32,973 bases of DNA. Origin: Clostridiales bacterium (lineage in GTDB: Bacteria > Bacillota > Clostridia > Christensenellales > Aristaeellaceae). The position numbers and the translations under genes are program-made. Below are positions 31,720-32,973 of this stretch, one piece after another (within the stretch, counting starts at the first letter, position 1; each line of letters starts with the position of its first letter). The notes beneath the pieces were generated by a model that did no database searches, was not told the origin of the DNA, and saw only the letters and a list, made by a program, of their open reading frames with translations. Location: contig SVGR01000013.1 of the NCBI GenBank assembly GCA_015056265.1, positions 1-32,973 on the forward strand, read 5' to 3'.

Positions 31720-32550
31720 TTGCAGGAATATTTGCATGCAAGCCGTCTGAAAGGACTGGTGGATGGACTGGGGCTGCATTTAATCATCCTGATCGCATCC
31801 ATTCTGTGGTTTATCCTGCTATGGGGGCTGGGGCTGCCCGCCCTTTCGGCCGGCTGTGCGCTGTATGGGCTGATGACCCTGTGCATCCGGCAGATGCGTG
31901 CCCGGCAGCTGAAACGCAGGGAACGGCAGCTGCGCATCCGCATCGGCGGGGAAATGGCACTGGAACGATTGCTCACCGCCCCCCCGGCCCGGGCGCATTT
32001 TGAACTGACGCTGCTGCTTTCCCTGCGTTATCCCATGATGCTGCTGCAATCCGGGGAATCGGGCGTGCTTTGCTCCCGGAAGGGGGAGCGGCTGCTCATC
32101 GCCTTTCAACAATTGCCCGGCAGCAGCCAGGTAACGGCAGAGCATGTGCTTCCCCTGCAAAGGCAGGCAGCCGCCCTGAAGGCGCAAAAAGCGGTGCTTT
32201 GCGCTCCCTGTCCGCTCCATTCTTCCGCCCGGGAGCAGGCGGCATCGCCGCTGCCGGTAACGCTTTTATCACGGGAGCAGTTAATCACCCTGCTGGGGGA
32301 GGCCAATCCAGCCACCGACGATCAATTGGCTGCCCTGGGCCAGCGAAAGCGTGACCGGGCGCCGGCAAGCAAGTGGCTGCGAATTATTCTGGATCCCCAG
32401 CGCGCGCCCCGATGCCTGGCCTATGGGGCATTGCTGCTGGTGATGTATGCGGTCACCGGAATGATGATCTATTTGCCGCCGGGGCTGCTGCTGGTGGGCA
32501 TTGCCGCTGCCGGCCGCATCCGAAAAAAGGAGCGGAAGGAATTGATTTGA
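31720..32550 (+). CDS. Membrane protein with a possible Mrr-like (endonuclease-fold) middle domain
   Basis: 276 aa, function not recognised. Two N-terminal TM helices (about 20-60), a basic cytoplasmic stretch (RQMRARQLKRRERQLRIRIGG), a middle domain (about 90-200) and a C-terminal TM pair (about 226-262) ending in RIRKKERKEL. The middle domain contains SGVLCSRKGERLLIAFQQLP, then a helix, KAVLCAPCPLHSSAREQA and LLSREQLITLLGE; this order resembles a degenerate Mrr/RecB-type endonuclease fold of membrane proteins, but catalytic D/E-x-K residues are not clear. The start is TTG at 31720 with a strong GGGAGGG 8-9 nt upstream. Divergent from nadD; its promoter was not found. Confidence 0.7.
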   Translation: MQEYLHASRLKGLVDGLGLHLIILIASILWFILLWGLGLPALSAGCALYGLMTLCIRQMRARQLKRRERQLRIRIGGEMALERLLTAPPARAHFELTLLLSLRYPMMLLQSGESGVLCSRKGERLLIAFQQLPGSSQVTAEHVLPLQRQAAALKAQKAVLCAPCPLHSSAREQAASPLPVTLLSREQLITLLGEANPATDDQLAALGQRKRDRAPASKWLRIILDPQRAPRCLAYGALLLVMYAVTGMMIYLPPGLLLVGIAAAGRIRKKERKELI

Positions 32551-32603
32551 TCAATGTGGATGAGGGAACGATTACGCCGCATTGATAAGCAATAAGGAGT
32601 ATT

Positions 32604-32935
32604 GCGGGGCTCTGCGCCCCGCGCCCCCACCAGGGGCATCGCCCCTGGACCCGACTTCGGACTGGGAGAAACTTGATCGACATACAATTTCCCGATGGGG
32701 CAAAAGGGAAACGCTGCGGAGCTCTGCGCCCCGCGCCCCACCAGGGGCATCGCCCCTGGACCCGACTTCGGACTGGGAGAAACTTGATCGACATACAATT
32801 TCCCGATGGGGCAAAAGGGAAACGCTGCGGGGCTCTGCGCCCCGCACCCCCACCAGGGGCATCGCCCCTGGACCCGTCCTCGGACGGAGAAAACTTAATT
32901 AACTAACAACTTCCCGATGAGGCAAGAAGAACGGA
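32604..32935. repeat. Three tandem 111-112 bp repeats rich in GC hairpins
   Basis: The landmark CAGGGGCATC starts at 32631, 32742 and 32854 (periods 111 and 112). Each unit has GCGGGGC / GCCCCGC (loop TCTGC) and CCAGGGGC / GCCCCTGG (loop ATC), then ACTTGATCGACATACAATTTCCCGATGGGG. Copies 1 and 2 are almost identical; copy 3 drifts in its second half (TTAATTAACTAAC for TTGATCGACATAC). ORFs in the track across this region are translations of the repeat, not genes. The remainder 32551-32603 and 32936-32973 shows no gene I can support, though a gene continuing past the right edge cannot be excluded. Confidence 0.92.
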
Positions 32936-32973
32936 AACGACGACCGTTAGCTCCACGGGCAGGGCGGCCTCCT

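Noticed and set aside
32453-32906. Several ORFs with internal repeats on both strands
   Set aside because: They are translations of the 111-bp tandem repeat; repeated peptides follow from the DNA repeat, and no RBS or non-repeat sequence supports them.
32604-32935. CRISPR array at the right edge
   Set aside because: The whole 111-bp unit repeats, with no variable spacers.

Overview
The window looks like a chromosomal stretch of an uncultured gut-type Firmicute (class Clostridia, probably an Oscillospirales or Christensenellales relative). This is inferred from a purR–pth–mfd block like the one in Bacillus and Clostridia, strong AGGAGG ribosome binding sites, GC-rich coding sequence with a marked GCC/GGC/CTG codon preference, and Gram-positive surface genes (class B sortase, SipW-type signal peptidase, L,D-transpeptidase, SH3b repeat proteins). 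No rRNA, tRNA, CRISPR array, phage structural gene or transposase was found.

Layout: 1-4036 (minus) holds mfd (cut by the left edge), pth and purR, with a 174-bp cluster of six adjacent hairpins between pth and purR and a PurBox pair over the purR promoter. 4154-11025 (minus) holds an L,D-transpeptidase, an atypical protein kinase overlapping a MATE transporter gene, a secreted M14 carboxypeptidase, a PRK06851-like P-loop ATPase and a class B sortase. 11088-12182 is a signal peptidase with a long Q/Y/G-rich repeat tail, divergent from purC (12520-13209, plus). 13210-14340 is a compositionally different island carrying a DUF5131 (phage Gp37/Gp68-type) gene between two terminators. 14345-20218 (minus) holds a flavin reductase, an HI0933-family flavoprotein and a 1343-residue secreted protein with about 11 SH3b-like repeats, a peptidoglycan-binding domain and an unassigned C-terminal domain.

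20466-29681 (plus) holds pyrimidine-nucleoside phosphorylase with a secreted unknown protein; then, behind a consensus promoter, a zinc-ribbon/TM/TPR-like repeat protein, an acyltransferase-3 and an M29 aminopeptidase; then a secreted HExxHxxGxxD metalloprotease fused to MORN repeats. 29756-31651 (minus) is a nadD-yqeK fusion, rsfS and an ArsC/Spx-like gene that has lost its catalytic cysteine. 31720-32550 (plus) is a membrane protein with a possible endonuclease-like fold, and the window ends in three 111-112 bp tandem repeats rich in GC hairpins.

Most of the window is housekeeping (repair, purine control, peptidyl-tRNA recycling, NAD synthesis, ribosome silencing, nucleoside salvage) mixed with cell-envelope genes. 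No defence or secretion system can be recognised as a complete cassette. The items most worth following up are the MORN-fused metzincin, the signal peptidase with a predicted cytoplasmic prion-like tail, the SH3b protein's C-terminal domain, the zinc-ribbon/TPR receptor and the two kinds of palindromic intergenic repeats. All family calls are from reading motifs; no database search was run.
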